The position numbers and the translations under genes are program-made. A stretch of 21,872 nt of DNA from a virus: IMG/VR virus record IMGVR_UViG_3300045003_000247, positions 1 through 21,872 of that record. One strand, given 5' to 3'. Below are positions 1 to 7,179 of the stretch, piece by piece. The notes under the pieces are model-generated. The model worked only from the letters and a program-made list of their open reading frames with translations. It searched no databases and was not told the origin of the DNA. Every line of letters starts with the position of its first letter. Position 1 is the first letter of the stretch.

Positions 1-366
1 TCACTGCGTCTGCGCCCTCGCAATTTCGGCGGCAGCTCGAACAATTGCGTGACGTGTGGCTGCGCACTGGTCTCCATCATGGTCAGCAAATGCCTCGGAC
101 CTGGCGGCAACCTTGAGACCGGTAACCCACTGTGATGTGTACACATGGGTAACATGGAATTGCGTGTCAATTTGCAGCTTCGCAGCAAGGCGAAGCGCGT
201 CGCCGTCGTGCTCCAGCGGATTCCAGTAGCCGTCGAAGTCATCACAATCCAGATACAGCGCAGCCGTGTATCCGTAACGCGTTTCAAGCCACGATCCATC
301 CTCATAGTGGCCTGCGCCATATCCCGCTGCCTTTGCAGCCAACTCCAGTAGTTCGCGGGTTGTCAT
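1..366 (-). CDS. Phage hypothetical protein, 121 aa
   Basis: Last visible gene of the leftward operon. The ATG at 366 overlaps the stop of the next gene upstream (ATGA), and the TGA stop is the first three bases of the window, so the gene is complete. The protein is soluble and mixed alpha/beta, with a central WNPLEHDGDALRLAAKL stretch of a kind I associate with small accessory proteins of temperate phages. No catalytic motif, signal peptide or membrane segment is visible. Function is unknown; being real is supported by the operon coupling and coherent coding. Confidence 0.75.
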   Translation of the reverse strand: MTTRELLELAAKAAGYGAGHYEDGSWLETRYGYTAALYLDCDDFDGYWNPLEHDGDALRLAAKLQIDTQFHVTHVYTSQWVTGLKVAARSEAFADHDGDQCAATRHAIVRAAAEIARAQTQ

Positions 367-524
367 TCCGACTTCTCCTTCTCCAAATCCTCAACGAACT
401 CGAGCGCCCAAAGCAGCGCCGCGCCAGTGCGAGGCCCGTACATGCCGTTGTCCAGGCAGTAGCGAAGCTCTTCTTTCAGTGCGTCGAGATCGGTCGCGCT
501 GGGTGGTTGTGTGGTTGTCATCAT
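363..524 (-). CDS. Small hypothetical protein, 53 aa
   Basis: The frame stays open further upstream, but the ATG pair at 524/521 fits best. The ATG at 524 overlaps the TGA of the upstream gene (ATGATGA) and a purine-rich GAAGGGTGG lies just before it. The protein is acidic and helical (ALKEELRYCLDNGMYG, then ALEFVEDLEKEKSE). Its DNGMYGPRTGAAL core resembles small phage accessory proteins of unknown role. It is translationally coupled on both sides. Confidence 0.65.
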   Translation of the reverse strand: MMTTTQPPSATDLDALKEELRYCLDNGMYGPRTGAALLWALEFVEDLEKEKSE

Positions 525-835
525 CGTCCACCCTTCGCAACGTTTTGCATCTTGCTGTCGTAGGGCCAGCGGGGTTCTGTGGGTTGCTTTTTGCGCTCGG
601 GACCCTGCGCGAGACCGCGCCAAGACGTGATCTTGTGCGACACGCACTCCCACATCAGAAAAGGACCGAACACGCCCTTGCAGACATACCAGTCGTAATA
701 GTCCGTGCCGTCCAGTTTGCGCCAGTGAACCTCGGGCATTACACGCCGCGTGTTTCGCTCGCGGGCCTCGTATGCCCCCGGACGCTTCGGTTTAATGCTT
801 ACCGGGAACCACGGTGTCAATTGTTGTTCGCTCAT
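521..835 (-). CDS. Phage hypothetical protein, 104 aa
   Basis: ATG at 835 directly follows the TAG stop of the ASCH gene (836-838) with no gap. The protein is aromatic-rich and opens with WFPVSIKPKRPGAYEARE, then WRKLDGTDYYDWY. That opening recalls the W-x-PVS-x-P-x-PG-x-Y start of small phage and enterobacterial proteins of unknown function such as DUF551; this is a weak resemblance only. No membrane segment or metal site is visible. Likely a soluble host-interaction or accessory protein. Confidence 0.7.
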   Translation of the reverse strand: MSEQQLTPWFPVSIKPKRPGAYEARERNTRRVMPEVHWRKLDGTDYYDWYVCKGVFGPFLMWECVSHKITSWRGLAQGPERKKQPTEPRWPYDSKMQNVAKGGR

Positions 836-1120
836 CTAGGGCCCCACATTGATAGCGAACACCCGCACCGGCTCAGGCCCGAAGTGCGGATGCAAGATGG
901 TTCGTTCGACATATCCGCGCCACGGTTTGAGGATGCGTCGCTCCCAGTCGTCGGCCTTCGGATAGCCGAGCGTCAGCACGATTCGGCCGTAGTGGCGCAT
1001 GTACAGCCGTTTGCGCCAATAGTCGTTGGCTAGGCGATATTCCTCGACCTTCTCGCCGCGTTTTATCGCCTCGAAATACTCGCGCTTGAGCGGCAGAACT
1101 AGGGTTGGCAGTTCGGTCAC
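836..1120 (-). CDS. ASCH-domain protein (PUA-like fold), 94 aa
   Basis: The N-terminal part reads LVLPLKREYFEAIKRGEK followed by EEYRL, the typical first strand, helix and G-x-K-x-x-E-x-R signature of ASCH domains. A later strand (RIVLTLGYP) and a final strand (VRVFAINVG) complete a small beta barrel. ASCH domains are related to PUA domains and are thought to bind RNA or modified nucleobases; some members are amidohydrolases on modified cytidine. Which applies here is not known. The start is GTG at 1120, overlapping the upstream stop (GTGA). Confidence 0.75.
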   Translation of the reverse strand: MTELPTLVLPLKREYFEAIKRGEKVEEYRLANDYWRKRLYMRHYGRIVLTLGYPKADDWERRILKPWRGYVERTILHPHFGPEPVRVFAINVGP

Positions 1121-1317
1121 TTCACAGTCTCCCTCTTCGGCTCCCGCACTACCCGGATTCCCATCACCCCGATATACGCTGGCTTGGCTGTGTCGTCGGC
1201 CATCATCTGCGCAAAGGCTTCGCTGAGTTCTGCCATAAGCTGCGACGTGGGGCGAATGGCTTGCTTGTAGGCGTCGAATCGTTCCTCAAACTCGCGGCGG
1301 TTGGTGATGTTGCTCAT
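1117..1317 (-). CDS. Small hypothetical protein, 66 aa
   Basis: The ATG at 1317 overlaps the upstream stop (ATGA), which decides the start although the frame is open further upstream. The N-terminal two thirds look helical (NRREFEERFDAYKQAIRP, then LMAELSEAFAQMMADD), followed by a short beta-like stretch (IGVMGIRVVRE). No known domain is recognised. Coupled to the Ead/Ea22-like gene upstream and the ASCH gene downstream. Confidence 0.65.
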   Translation of the reverse strand: MSNITNRREFEERFDAYKQAIRPTSQLMAELSEAFAQMMADDTAKPAYIGVMGIRVVREPKRETVK

Positions 1318-1775
1318 GTCGGCTCCTGCTTCGCAGCGGCTCGCACGGCCTTCCCAAGCGCGGTATCGAAGTAACACGTTGTCGGCCAGTCGCAGATTTC
1401 CGCACACGTGCAATGCTCGGAACACGGTTCGAACATCTGCCGTTCTTCAACCAGGCCGCATTCGAGCGCCCATTGCTGAATCTCGCCGCCATCCACGTCG
1501 CCGGGATAGCCATCGTTGCGGTGGGCTGCGAAGATGAGTCCAGTGAAGCGGCGCAAGGCTCGAAACTCTGCAATCAGGGCAATGGCAACCTCGGGGCGAA
1601 GAGCCGCCGAGAACAGCGCATCGTTCGGATCAGTAAAGTAACCCTCATTCCCATATGCGCCACGAACGATTTCAAAGCCATTAGCGTGGCAGAGGTCGCC
1701 ATCGTTAGTGGCCAACCACTGTCCCTGCGTAGCCGCCCTAGCCAACCGCTCCACCTCATCAAGATCAACACCCAT
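1314..1775 (-). CDS. Ead/Ea22-like phage protein, 153 aa
   Basis: The pattern of an N-terminal ERLARAATQGQW, a central DPNDALFSAALRPEVAIALIAEFRAL and a Cys-rich C-terminus (CSEHCTCAEICDW) matches the layout of Ead/Ea22-like proteins encoded in the early left region of lambdoid phages. Their role is poorly known. The start at 1775 is chosen because GAGGGGA lies 6 bases upstream; an ATG at 1799 is possible. The four to five Cys near residues 120-140 could hold a metal. It overlaps the upstream gene's end by 11 bases. Confidence 0.65.
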   Translation of the reverse strand: MGVDLDEVERLARAATQGQWLATNDGDLCHANGFEIVRGAYGNEGYFTDPNDALFSAALRPEVAIALIAEFRALRRFTGLIFAAHRNDGYPGDVDGGEIQQWALECGLVEERQMFEPCSEHCTCAEICDWPTTCYFDTALGKAVRAAAKQEPT

Positions 1776-2079
1776 CTCGGTTCCCCTCAAGCGCCGCACA
1801 AGCGCGCTTCATAATTTCCAGACTCATCGCGTCGAACGGTCGCCCCAACTCGACTTTCTGGATCACACCGCGCAGTTCATACGCCTGCACCCGGCACAGA
1901 TTCCGCGTGCCAATCGCCGATCGGACTGCTTCGCTCGCGATGCGGACCTGTTCGGCGTTGTCGGCCATCAGGGCGGCGATGTCGCGGGATTGGCGTTCAA
2001 TGAGGTCGGCGGCTTCGTGGCATGTCTCAAGGCCCATGTTCCTTAGCCGCTCGCACAATAGGTCAGCGTCTGAGCTCAC
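1765..2079 (-). CDS. Helical phage protein, 104 aa
   Basis: The start is GTG at 2079, overlapping the upstream TGA (GTGA), with GGGGGAG upstream. The sequence CERLRNMGLETCHEAADLIE is a common opening of small phage proteins with paired helices. It is followed by a probable coiled coil (ERQSRDIAALMADNAEQ) and a helical C-terminus (AYELRGVIQKVELGR). No enzymatic motif is seen. Function unknown. Confidence 0.65.
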   Translation of the reverse strand: MSSDADLLCERLRNMGLETCHEAADLIERQSRDIAALMADNAEQVRIASEAVRSAIGTRNLCRVQAYELRGVIQKVELGRPFDAMSLEIMKRACAALEGNRDGC

Positions 2080-2525
2080 GACGGCTCCCCCGTTTCGAGC
2101 GGCTCCGCGAACAAATCGCCGATCGCCTTACGTGCGCGCCGAGTCGCACGCGCGGTTTCTGCGTGGTGCTCGGCGTCGTAGGCGAGGTGGTGTAGCTGAC
2201 ACAGCGCCTTCAGGTTATGGTCGTCACAGTGCTCCGGGACGTGGTCAAGGTGGGCAATCGTCAGCACGACCTTCGTCCACTTGGAGCCGCAGTATTCGGA
2301 TGCCCGGCAACGGCCGAGCAACCGGCCGTCGTCGGCCGCATACACCTCTCCTTCGCCGTGGAAACGCTGAAATGTGCCAGCGTCCTTATCGCGTCCGCGC
2401 ACGATTAGGTCGCCGTTTGCTACGCCGCACTGCTCGCAGCGATTGCCGGCCCGTTTGAGGATGCGAGCGCGAATCTCCGGCCAGTTGCTCGGATAACGGC
2501 CGCGGTTCTCAGGCTTGATTGGCAT
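2076..2525 (-). CDS. HNH endonuclease, 149 aa
   Basis: The start at 2525 (MPIKPENRGRYPSNW) is preceded by GGGAGGC. Zinc-type cysteines C30-x2-C33 sit near the N-terminus and C73/C79 in the middle. The HNH core follows: AHLDH (H92, D94, H95), N104 and LCQLHH (C109, H112, H113). This is a free-standing HNH nuclease of the kind found in early regions of phages, where such proteins cut host or competing phage DNA or act as homing enzymes. The target cannot be read from the sequence. It overlaps the upstream gene by 17 bases. Confidence 0.8.
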   Translation of the reverse strand: MPIKPENRGRYPSNWPEIRARILKRAGNRCEQCGVANGDLIVRGRDKDAGTFQRFHGEGEVYAADDGRLLGRCRASEYCGSKWTKVVLTIAHLDHVPEHCDDHNLKALCQLHHLAYDAEHHAETARATRRARKAIGDLFAEPLETGEPS

Positions 2526-3117
2526 CGTCGCCTCCCGTTTCGAGCGGCCCGGTGTCGCGGTACTCGTAGCGGCGCGACGGTGGCACTCCGCCCCCGGCTT
2601 CGCGCGCGTCGTTAGAGGGGGGAGTGGCGGCGAATTCACCCGACATTCCCCCTCGCAAAACCGAAGGTGAAAGGTCTTTGCGATACAAGTAGTCCAGTGC
2701 TTTAACCGGAAGATCGCTGTCCGGTGAGGCTTTGCGGAGAGCGCGGACTAGCCGCACGACAAGCGTGCTTAAATCGTCCACAAGGGCATCGGTCGCCTGA
2801 GCGCGATACTTAGCTGCGTCATCAGCCATGCGGCGAAGTTGCTCCAGCACTGTTACGCTGCCGCCGTCAGGTGGGTCCATGTAGTACGGCCCGGGAAGCA
2901 ATGACAAGAGGTCGGCTTCGTCCACTATCGTTGCCTGAGCGCTGGCAGCGGCGCGAACGTATTCCACCTCTTCGAGCGGCTCGCCAATGCTGTCTGATTC
3001 CACGCGATGCTCGCACCACGTATGCGAGCCTCCTTCGCCAATTCCGCGTTGCAGCCAGATACGTTCCGGCGCCCAATCTTCGGCGCCGCTCTGTGAGTTA
3101 AGTGTAGTGGTTGTCAT
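2509..3117 (-). CDS. Phage hypothetical protein, 202 aa
   Basis: It opens with a PERIWLQ strand followed by SHTWCEHRVESD and EEVEYVRA. This is a recurring module at the start of otherwise different small proteins in beta- and gammaproteobacterial phages. The rest is helical (VLEQLRRMADDAAKYRAQA) and ends in a low-complexity Gly/Pro tail. The final PLETG-coding bases are nearly repeated at the end of the next gene (see findings). The start at 3117 follows a 64-base gap, longer than most in this operon. Confidence 0.65.
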   Translation of the reverse strand: MTTTTLNSQSGAEDWAPERIWLQRGIGEGGSHTWCEHRVESDSIGEPLEEVEYVRAAASAQATIVDEADLLSLLPGPYYMDPPDGGSVTVLEQLRRMADDAAKYRAQATDALVDDLSTLVVRLVRALRKASPDSDLPVKALDYLYRKDLSPSVLRGGMSGEFAATPPSNDAREAGGGVPPSRRYEYRDTGPLETGGDDANQA

Positions 3118-3181
3118 TTAATGAGGTCGCTCCGCAAAAGAAATATGGAGTCGCTCCGGTGGTCGCCGCCAAAGCATTTGC

Positions 3182-3847
3182 CTACAGCTTCGTCACATGC
3201 CTGGTCTTGAATATGCTGTACATGCCGGATTCGTCTCTGCTCGACCCATACACTGACGGGGAAACGTCACGCGGGCCGATGTAGGCGAAAAACTGTTCCT
3301 TCGTTACCCGCCGCATACCGACAAGCTGGCTATCTATGCCCTCATCGCGAAGTAACTCTTCTAGCGCCTCTTCGCATTCAATCCAGTCAACCTGCAAATT
3401 GTCAGATTCGCCTTGCGGAGCGGCGGATTGCTCGGCGAGTAGGGCGCGGGCAGCATCGATTGCTTCGCGCAAGTTGAGCCATGCCTGATTTGTACGATGG
3501 CGCTCGCTTGTATCGGCGCATTCGAGGACGGCTAACAGCGCCTTGCGCTGCTCATCGCTCATCGCCCCTTGCGGTGCTGCCGAGCAATCCGGGCATGGCA
3601 CGCCGCCTTCGTCGGGCGAGTAGTACGACGGGCCGCCGATCATCCCACGGTCATTGCAAGTCGAACACGGCGCCCCGGCTTGCGGCGCTGCCTCGCGCTC
3701 GTCGGACTGCGGGGCCGCATCTGTGGCGACGGGAGCGGCGAGAAGCGTTTGCAGAATAGCCGCCGTAAGCCGTGAGCTATGCAGCACGCTGCCCGAAAAG
3801 TAATTGCACGCATAGGTCAGCGCTGCGCGCTGGTCGTCAGTCAGCAT
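3182..3847 (-). CDS. Modular phage protein with CxxC zinc-finger pair, 221 aa
   Basis: Three modules are joined by AAPQ linkers. Residues 1-37 start LTDDQRAALTYACNYF. A central DnaJ-like zinc knuckle follows (CSTCNDRG about residue 61, CPDCSA about residue 86). A third module starts MSDEQRKALLAVLECAD and resembles the first. The C-terminal 70 residues (EECEEALEEL-like, then VTKEQFFAYIGPRDVSP) form a different domain. The architecture looks like domain shuffling. The zinc knuckle is seen directly; function is unknown. The start overlaps the upstream gene's end by 7 bases. Confidence 0.6.
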   Translation of the reverse strand: MLTDDQRAALTYACNYFSGSVLHSSRLTAAILQTLLAAPVATDAAPQSDEREAAPQAGAPCSTCNDRGMIGGPSYYSPDEGGVPCPDCSAAPQGAMSDEQRKALLAVLECADTSERHRTNQAWLNLREAIDAARALLAEQSAAPQGESDNLQVDWIECEEALEELLRDEGIDSQLVGMRRVTKEQFFAYIGPRDVSPSVYGSSRDESGMYSIFKTRHVTKL

Positions 3848-4053
3848 GGCTGATCTCCCGTATCTGCGGGCACGTCATCCACTTCGAGCAACTCGAAGCG
3901 GCCGCGGTCTTGCACTTCGAGTTCCTCATAATCGAACTCGCCGCCTCCGCGCTCGACCACCGCACGCGCTTCATCTTCCGTCTCGGCGTCGACGTGGTAC
4001 ACCTGATGCCCACTCACCGACTGCACTTGGGCGATAAACGTGTAGCGTTTCAT
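3841..4053 (-). CDS. Small hypothetical protein, 70 aa
   Basis: The start ATG at 4053 overlaps the upstream stop by one base (TGATG), with GGGAGG 4 bases before it. The opening MKRYTFIAQVQSVSGHQVYH and the helix AETEDEARAVVE form a small beta-beta-alpha unit. The same plan occurs in the 49-residue protein at 14835-14984 (VQATNEDDARMAAL). The C-terminus is acidic (ELLEVDDVPADTGDQ). This resembles short phage proteins of unknown function. Confidence 0.65.
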   Translation of the reverse strand: MKRYTFIAQVQSVSGHQVYHVDAETEDEARAVVERGGGEFDYEELEVQDRGRFELLEVDDVPADTGDQPC

Positions 4054-4592
4054 CACGCCTCCCGTTCGGAATGGGATTGCAGGGCGGCGTCGAACACCGA
4101 AAACTCGCCGTGAAGTTTGAGCGAGGCATTCCGGTATGCGGCGTGCGCCTCTTCGGCCGTATCGAAATATCCCAACTCGATCTCCTTCCCGCCGTTGCGG
4201 ATACGCGCTCGCCAGCGCCCAACTGACTTGTGGAATGACGCTCCTCGTAGGCCGCCGTTGCACTCCGCACCGCGCCGATGTGCATTGTTCTGGCTAAGAT
4301 TGGCTTTCCGAAGATTGCAGATTCGGTTGTCGCTGCGAATACCGTTGATATGGTCCACATACGCCTCGGGCCAATCGCCGTACACATACAGCCACGCAAG
4401 CCGATGAGCGAAATACGAGCGCCCATCATGCTCAATCTTCACGTAGCCATCCGGCACTACCCGTCCAGCACGGCGTCCCGCACGCACACTCGGGCGAGCG
4501 CGCCATGTGAATGCTCCGGTTTCCGGGTCGTAGCTGAGGATCGCTCGAACCTGCTCGGCCGTCAGATCGTTGATCGTGATGATCGTCATCAT
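4053..4592 (-). CDS. HNH endonuclease with C-terminal AP2 DNA-binding domain, 179 aa
   Basis: An N-terminal region (YDPETGAFTWRARPS) is followed by the HNH_3-type core FAHRLAWLYVYG, VDHINGIRSDNRICNLR (H63, D80, H81, N83, N89, N93) and an AP2-like segment at about 118-162 (GASFHKSVGRWRARI, then GYFDTAEEAHAAYR). This is the usual layout of homing-type endonucleases in phages: the AP2 part reads DNA and the HNH part cuts it. All core HNH residues appear intact. The start is either ATG 4592 or ATG 4589; the second has better spacing to GGGAGG. Confidence 0.85.
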   Translation of the reverse strand: MMTIITINDLTAEQVRAILSYDPETGAFTWRARPSVRAGRRAGRVVPDGYVKIEHDGRSYFAHRLAWLYVYGDWPEAYVDHINGIRSDNRICNLRKANLSQNNAHRRGAECNGGLRGASFHKSVGRWRARIRNGGKEIELGYFDTAEEAHAAYRNASLKLHGEFSVFDAALQSHSEREA

Positions 4593-5410
4593 GCCTCCCG
4601 ATCCTGCGCGGGAGCGGCTTCGAACGACTCAGCGATGCGCTGAAGTTCGTCCAGCAACTCCCAGCCCTTTTCGTATGTGATCGCGTTCGGTTTGCGCGGA
4701 ACCTTTGCGAGCAATGCTCCTATTGCCTCTCCCGCCTCGGATGCGCGTGCCGGCTGAGGGGCGGGCGCGGCAAGAACGAACACGTCTTTCCCGCTATAGC
4801 CATCAATGAAGTCGACAGGTGTCGGATCATCGAGCCTCACACTGATGGCCATTTCGTGATGAAACGTCGCATAGCCGATACGCTTCAATTCATACGTCAC
4901 CGCTCCAGCCTCGGATGCGCGGGCCGGCTGATGGGCGCGCGCGGCAAGCGGATAGCTCGATTTGCTTGGGGTGGAATTCGGCAAGCACATCCAGCCGCAG
5001 TGTCGGCACTCACGCGCCGCCTCTGCTACCGGTGGCTGCGGTGCGGCGGCGAGCACTTCGCGCACGGCGTAGTCGTCGTCCACGTCATCCGGCACCTTGA
5101 CCACTTCGAATTGCACCGGTGCGTACCAGGCCGCATTGAGCGTGAACCGATCACCCAACTTGCGGCCCGACACGATCACCGCATCGTCCGGGCACTCGAA
5201 GCCGTGTTCATGGTCGCCGTAGAAGTACAGGCTCGGCGGCACCGCTCCCGCTTGCGTCGCCTCTGCGGGAGCGGAGAGAGCGTCGAGCAGTCCCTCGATA
5301 ACCGCCGCGCACGTGCCGTCGTCCTGCGTGAGCGCGTCGAGTCCATAGCCGTTTCCGTCGAGCATTTCGCGCAGTTCTGCGGCCGTGTAGCCGCCGTATT
5401 TCTTGTCCAT
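4589..5410 (-). CDS. Modular phage protein with repeated linkers, 273 aa
   Basis: The start is taken at 5410 (MDKKYGGYTAAELREML), preceded by AAGGA; an ATG at 5440 overlapping the upstream stop is the alternative. An N-terminal helical module is followed by a beta-rich module (PSLYFYGDHEHGFECPDD), a CxxC pair (CRHCGW), a module starting VTYELKRIGYATFHHEM, and a helical C-terminal module (AIGALLAKVPRKPN). Two near-identical QPARASEAG linkers flank the third module (see findings). Function is unknown. Confidence 0.65.
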   Translation of the reverse strand: MDKKYGGYTAAELREMLDGNGYGLDALTQDDGTCAAVIEGLLDALSAPAEATQAGAVPPSLYFYGDHEHGFECPDDAVIVSGRKLGDRFTLNAAWYAPVQFEVVKVPDDVDDDYAVREVLAAAPQPPVAEAARECRHCGWMCLPNSTPSKSSYPLAARAHQPARASEAGAVTYELKRIGYATFHHEMAISVRLDDPTPVDFIDGYSGKDVFVLAAPAPQPARASEAGEAIGALLAKVPRKPNAITYEKGWELLDELQRIAESFEAAPAQDREA

Positions 5411-5436
5411 GTCGGTTCGGTCCTTGTGAGTAGTGA

Positions 5437-6434
5437 TCATTCGCAGAGGCCGTATGCCGATGAGCACGCCTTCGCGTCATACGTGGGTTCGAGCAGGTCG
5501 TATTGGCGGCCGCCGCGCGTCGTTTTCGACCATTCGACGACTGCCCAGATGGTCGACGCCTCGCCTGAATGGCCCTGTGTTCCCATGTGGAAGAACGAGA
5601 CCGGTGAGCGCGGGCGCGCCACACTCGACACCAACCGCTCCCATTCGGCTAGTCGTTCAACCTCTTCAGGGAAGCGCCGAGCGATTTCAGCCAACTCGGC
5701 TTTGGCGGCATTGATGCAGGGCATGCAGCCGACACGTTTCATGCCTTGGCGATATAAAGGATTGGGCTCGATGCCGGCCGTCGCGTGTGCCTCGAAGACA
5801 TCCTCGACTCGCCAGCGGAGAATCGGGCGAAAATTGAACAGGCCGCCGCCAACGACATCGAAGGCCTTCACACAAGCGCCGGTTCCTTGGAGTCGAGTGC
5901 GTCGGGAATCGCTCTCGTCGATGCGCACGCCCTGCCACGACCAGACCGCATACCGGAATCGATCAAATCGAGAGCGTATTCGGTCAGCGGCTCTGTCTTC
6001 AGATACTGGGTGCAGAACTGCCGCTTACGCGACGGGAAACCACCTTTGAGCATGCACATGTCGAGGTACGGGTTCCCTGTCGGATGGAGCAATTCAAGCG
6101 CGCGGGCGGCGGCATCGGGAGACCACGGGTATTGAAATTTGCGTTTCCCGTAGACGGCAGCCTCTGACTCGCCGGCAGCGAGTCGCGTCAGATTCGCGCG
6201 CTTCGTCGCGAATTCATCAGTGAAATCCGCCTTCACAACGTCTACCGTGATGTCAAGCTTCGACGGCAAGTATTCGAGTACATATTCATACGTCTGTGCA
6301 TGCTCGTTGCCGGTGTCGGCGAACACGAATCGGCAGTTCTCACGACCGTGCATTTCCAGTGCCATGATGGCCGTCGCAGTGCTGTCCTTCCCACCGGACA
6401 TAGAGACGACGTGCATCGTCGGGCGTTCGATCAT
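5437..6434 (-). pseudogene. PAPS reductase/DndC-family phage protein, frameshifted
   Basis: Two overlapping frames make one protein of about 332 residues. The upstream frame (6434-5868) begins MHVVSMSGGKDSTATAIMA, the SGGKDS PP-loop of the adenine-nucleotide alpha-hydrolase/PAPS reductase family, and continues VFADTGNEHAQTYEYV and FPSRKRQFCTQYLK. The downstream frame (to 5437) holds the C-terminal part: VRIDESDSRR, the zinc-like GCMPC, and a helical tail. The frame is lost at the GGT codon 5954-5952. One missing base there would restore SG-x-AVWSWQGVRIDE. If real, the protein stops after about 188 residues with a wrong tail. Members of this family in phages are of uncertain role. Confidence 0.8.
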
Positions 6435-6460
6435 CGTTTCCTCATGCGGTAGTCAGGCGG

Positions 6461-6727
6461 TCAAAACGGCGGACAATCGCACTTGCTCGGCCACTCGCCG
6501 CAGTCTCGGCAGCGGCGCGGCACCCATGCAAACGACAGCCAGTACCAGCACGTTTTCAGCCGTCGCACGAAGCGGTAGTGGCGCGTCCAGCCCACCATGT
6601 CGGAGTAGTCGCAGTCGGGTGCGCCGCAGCGCAGACAAGGCGTTGCGGGCATGCCGTGATGCCATGCGAGGTAGTCGGGCTCGCAGCCGAACCACCAGCA
6701 CTGCAAGCGTTTTAGGAGAGTGGTCAT
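6461..6727 (-). CDS. Cys-rich small phage protein, 88 aa
   Basis: The start at 6727 gives MTTLLKRLQCWWFGCEPDY. Three CxxC-like pairs (CLRCGAPDC, CRDCGEW, CDC) suggest a zinc-binding protein. The opening (LxxLxCxxFGC followed later by CxRCG) resembles small phage proteins of the DUF1660 type, but the match is by eye only. It is coupled between the 6751-7044 gene and the PAPS-reductase-like gene. A role in the cell is not evident. Confidence 0.65.
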   Translation of the reverse strand: MTTLLKRLQCWWFGCEPDYLAWHHGMPATPCLRCGAPDCDYSDMVGWTRHYRFVRRLKTCWYWLSFAWVPRRCRDCGEWPSKCDCPPF

Positions 6728-6750
6728 GTCGCTCTGCCGTTGGGTGGTGG

Positions 6751-7044
6751 CTACCACTCGACGACGGTGTACATGTCGACGAACTGGCTGCCTTCGCTGT
6801 AGTAAAACCAGACCTTGTAGCCGAGCTTTTCGAGCATCTTCTTCGCTTCGTCGTATTGCTTCTCGCGGTGGCCGCTGCGATCCGATCCGTAGCCGCCATT
6901 GACCCAAAAGGTGTCATGCAGGTCGACGCGACGTTTCTGTTTTTCGGCGGCGGCACGTACGAGCGCGAGCACTGCATCTACTCGCTCCTCTACGGTTGGT
7001 CCGGCGAGTTCGCGCGCTTGCGCGGCGGTAAGTTGTTCGGTCAT
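6751..7044 (-). CDS. Small phage protein, 97 aa
   Basis: ATG at 7044 has GAGAGAT upstream. The N-terminal half is helical (VEERVDAVLALVRAAAEKQK). The C-terminal half has alternating strand and helix (YDEAKKMLEKLGYKVWFYY, then FVDMYTVVEW), typical of a compact alpha/beta fold. No known domain is recognised. It is the first leftward gene after the divergent gap at 7045-7179, so it may have its own promoter. Confidence 0.65.
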   Translation of the reverse strand: MTEQLTAAQARELAGPTVEERVDAVLALVRAAAEKQKRRVDLHDTFWVNGGYGSDRSGHREKQYDEAKKMLEKLGYKVWFYYSEGSQFVDMYTVVEW

Positions 7045-7120
7045 GGTGATCTCTCAAAAAGCGCCGGCCATACAGGCGAACGCGTTAGGTAGGCCGGCCA
7101 AGATGCGCCCCGAAAATTCC

Positions 7121-7153
7121 TTGACTTCCCGTACCGCTGAAGTACTGTGCGGT
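7121..7153 (+). promoter_or_regulatory. Candidate sigma-70 promoter with overlapping inverted repeat
   Basis: TTGACT (7121-7126) and TACTGT (7143-7148) are 16 bases apart and read toward the rightward gene at 7180. An interrupted inverted repeat ACCGC (7133-7137) / GCGGT (7149-7153), with AGTACT at its centre, covers the -10. That is a good position for a repressor to block transcription. The -10 matches the consensus at only 3 of 6 positions. Confidence 0.45.
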
Positions 7154-7179
7154 CTTCTAACAATGGGAGCCCCGGGACA

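Noticed and set aside
5945-5960. Programmed frameshift in the PAPS-reductase-like gene
   Set aside because: No slippery heptamer or downstream structure is seen, and this family is normally one continuous frame.
4856-6049. Plus-strand open frame of 397 codons
   Set aside because: Antisense to two recognisable leftward genes (the modular protein and the PAPS-reductase-like gene); no ribosome-binding site and no protein family features.
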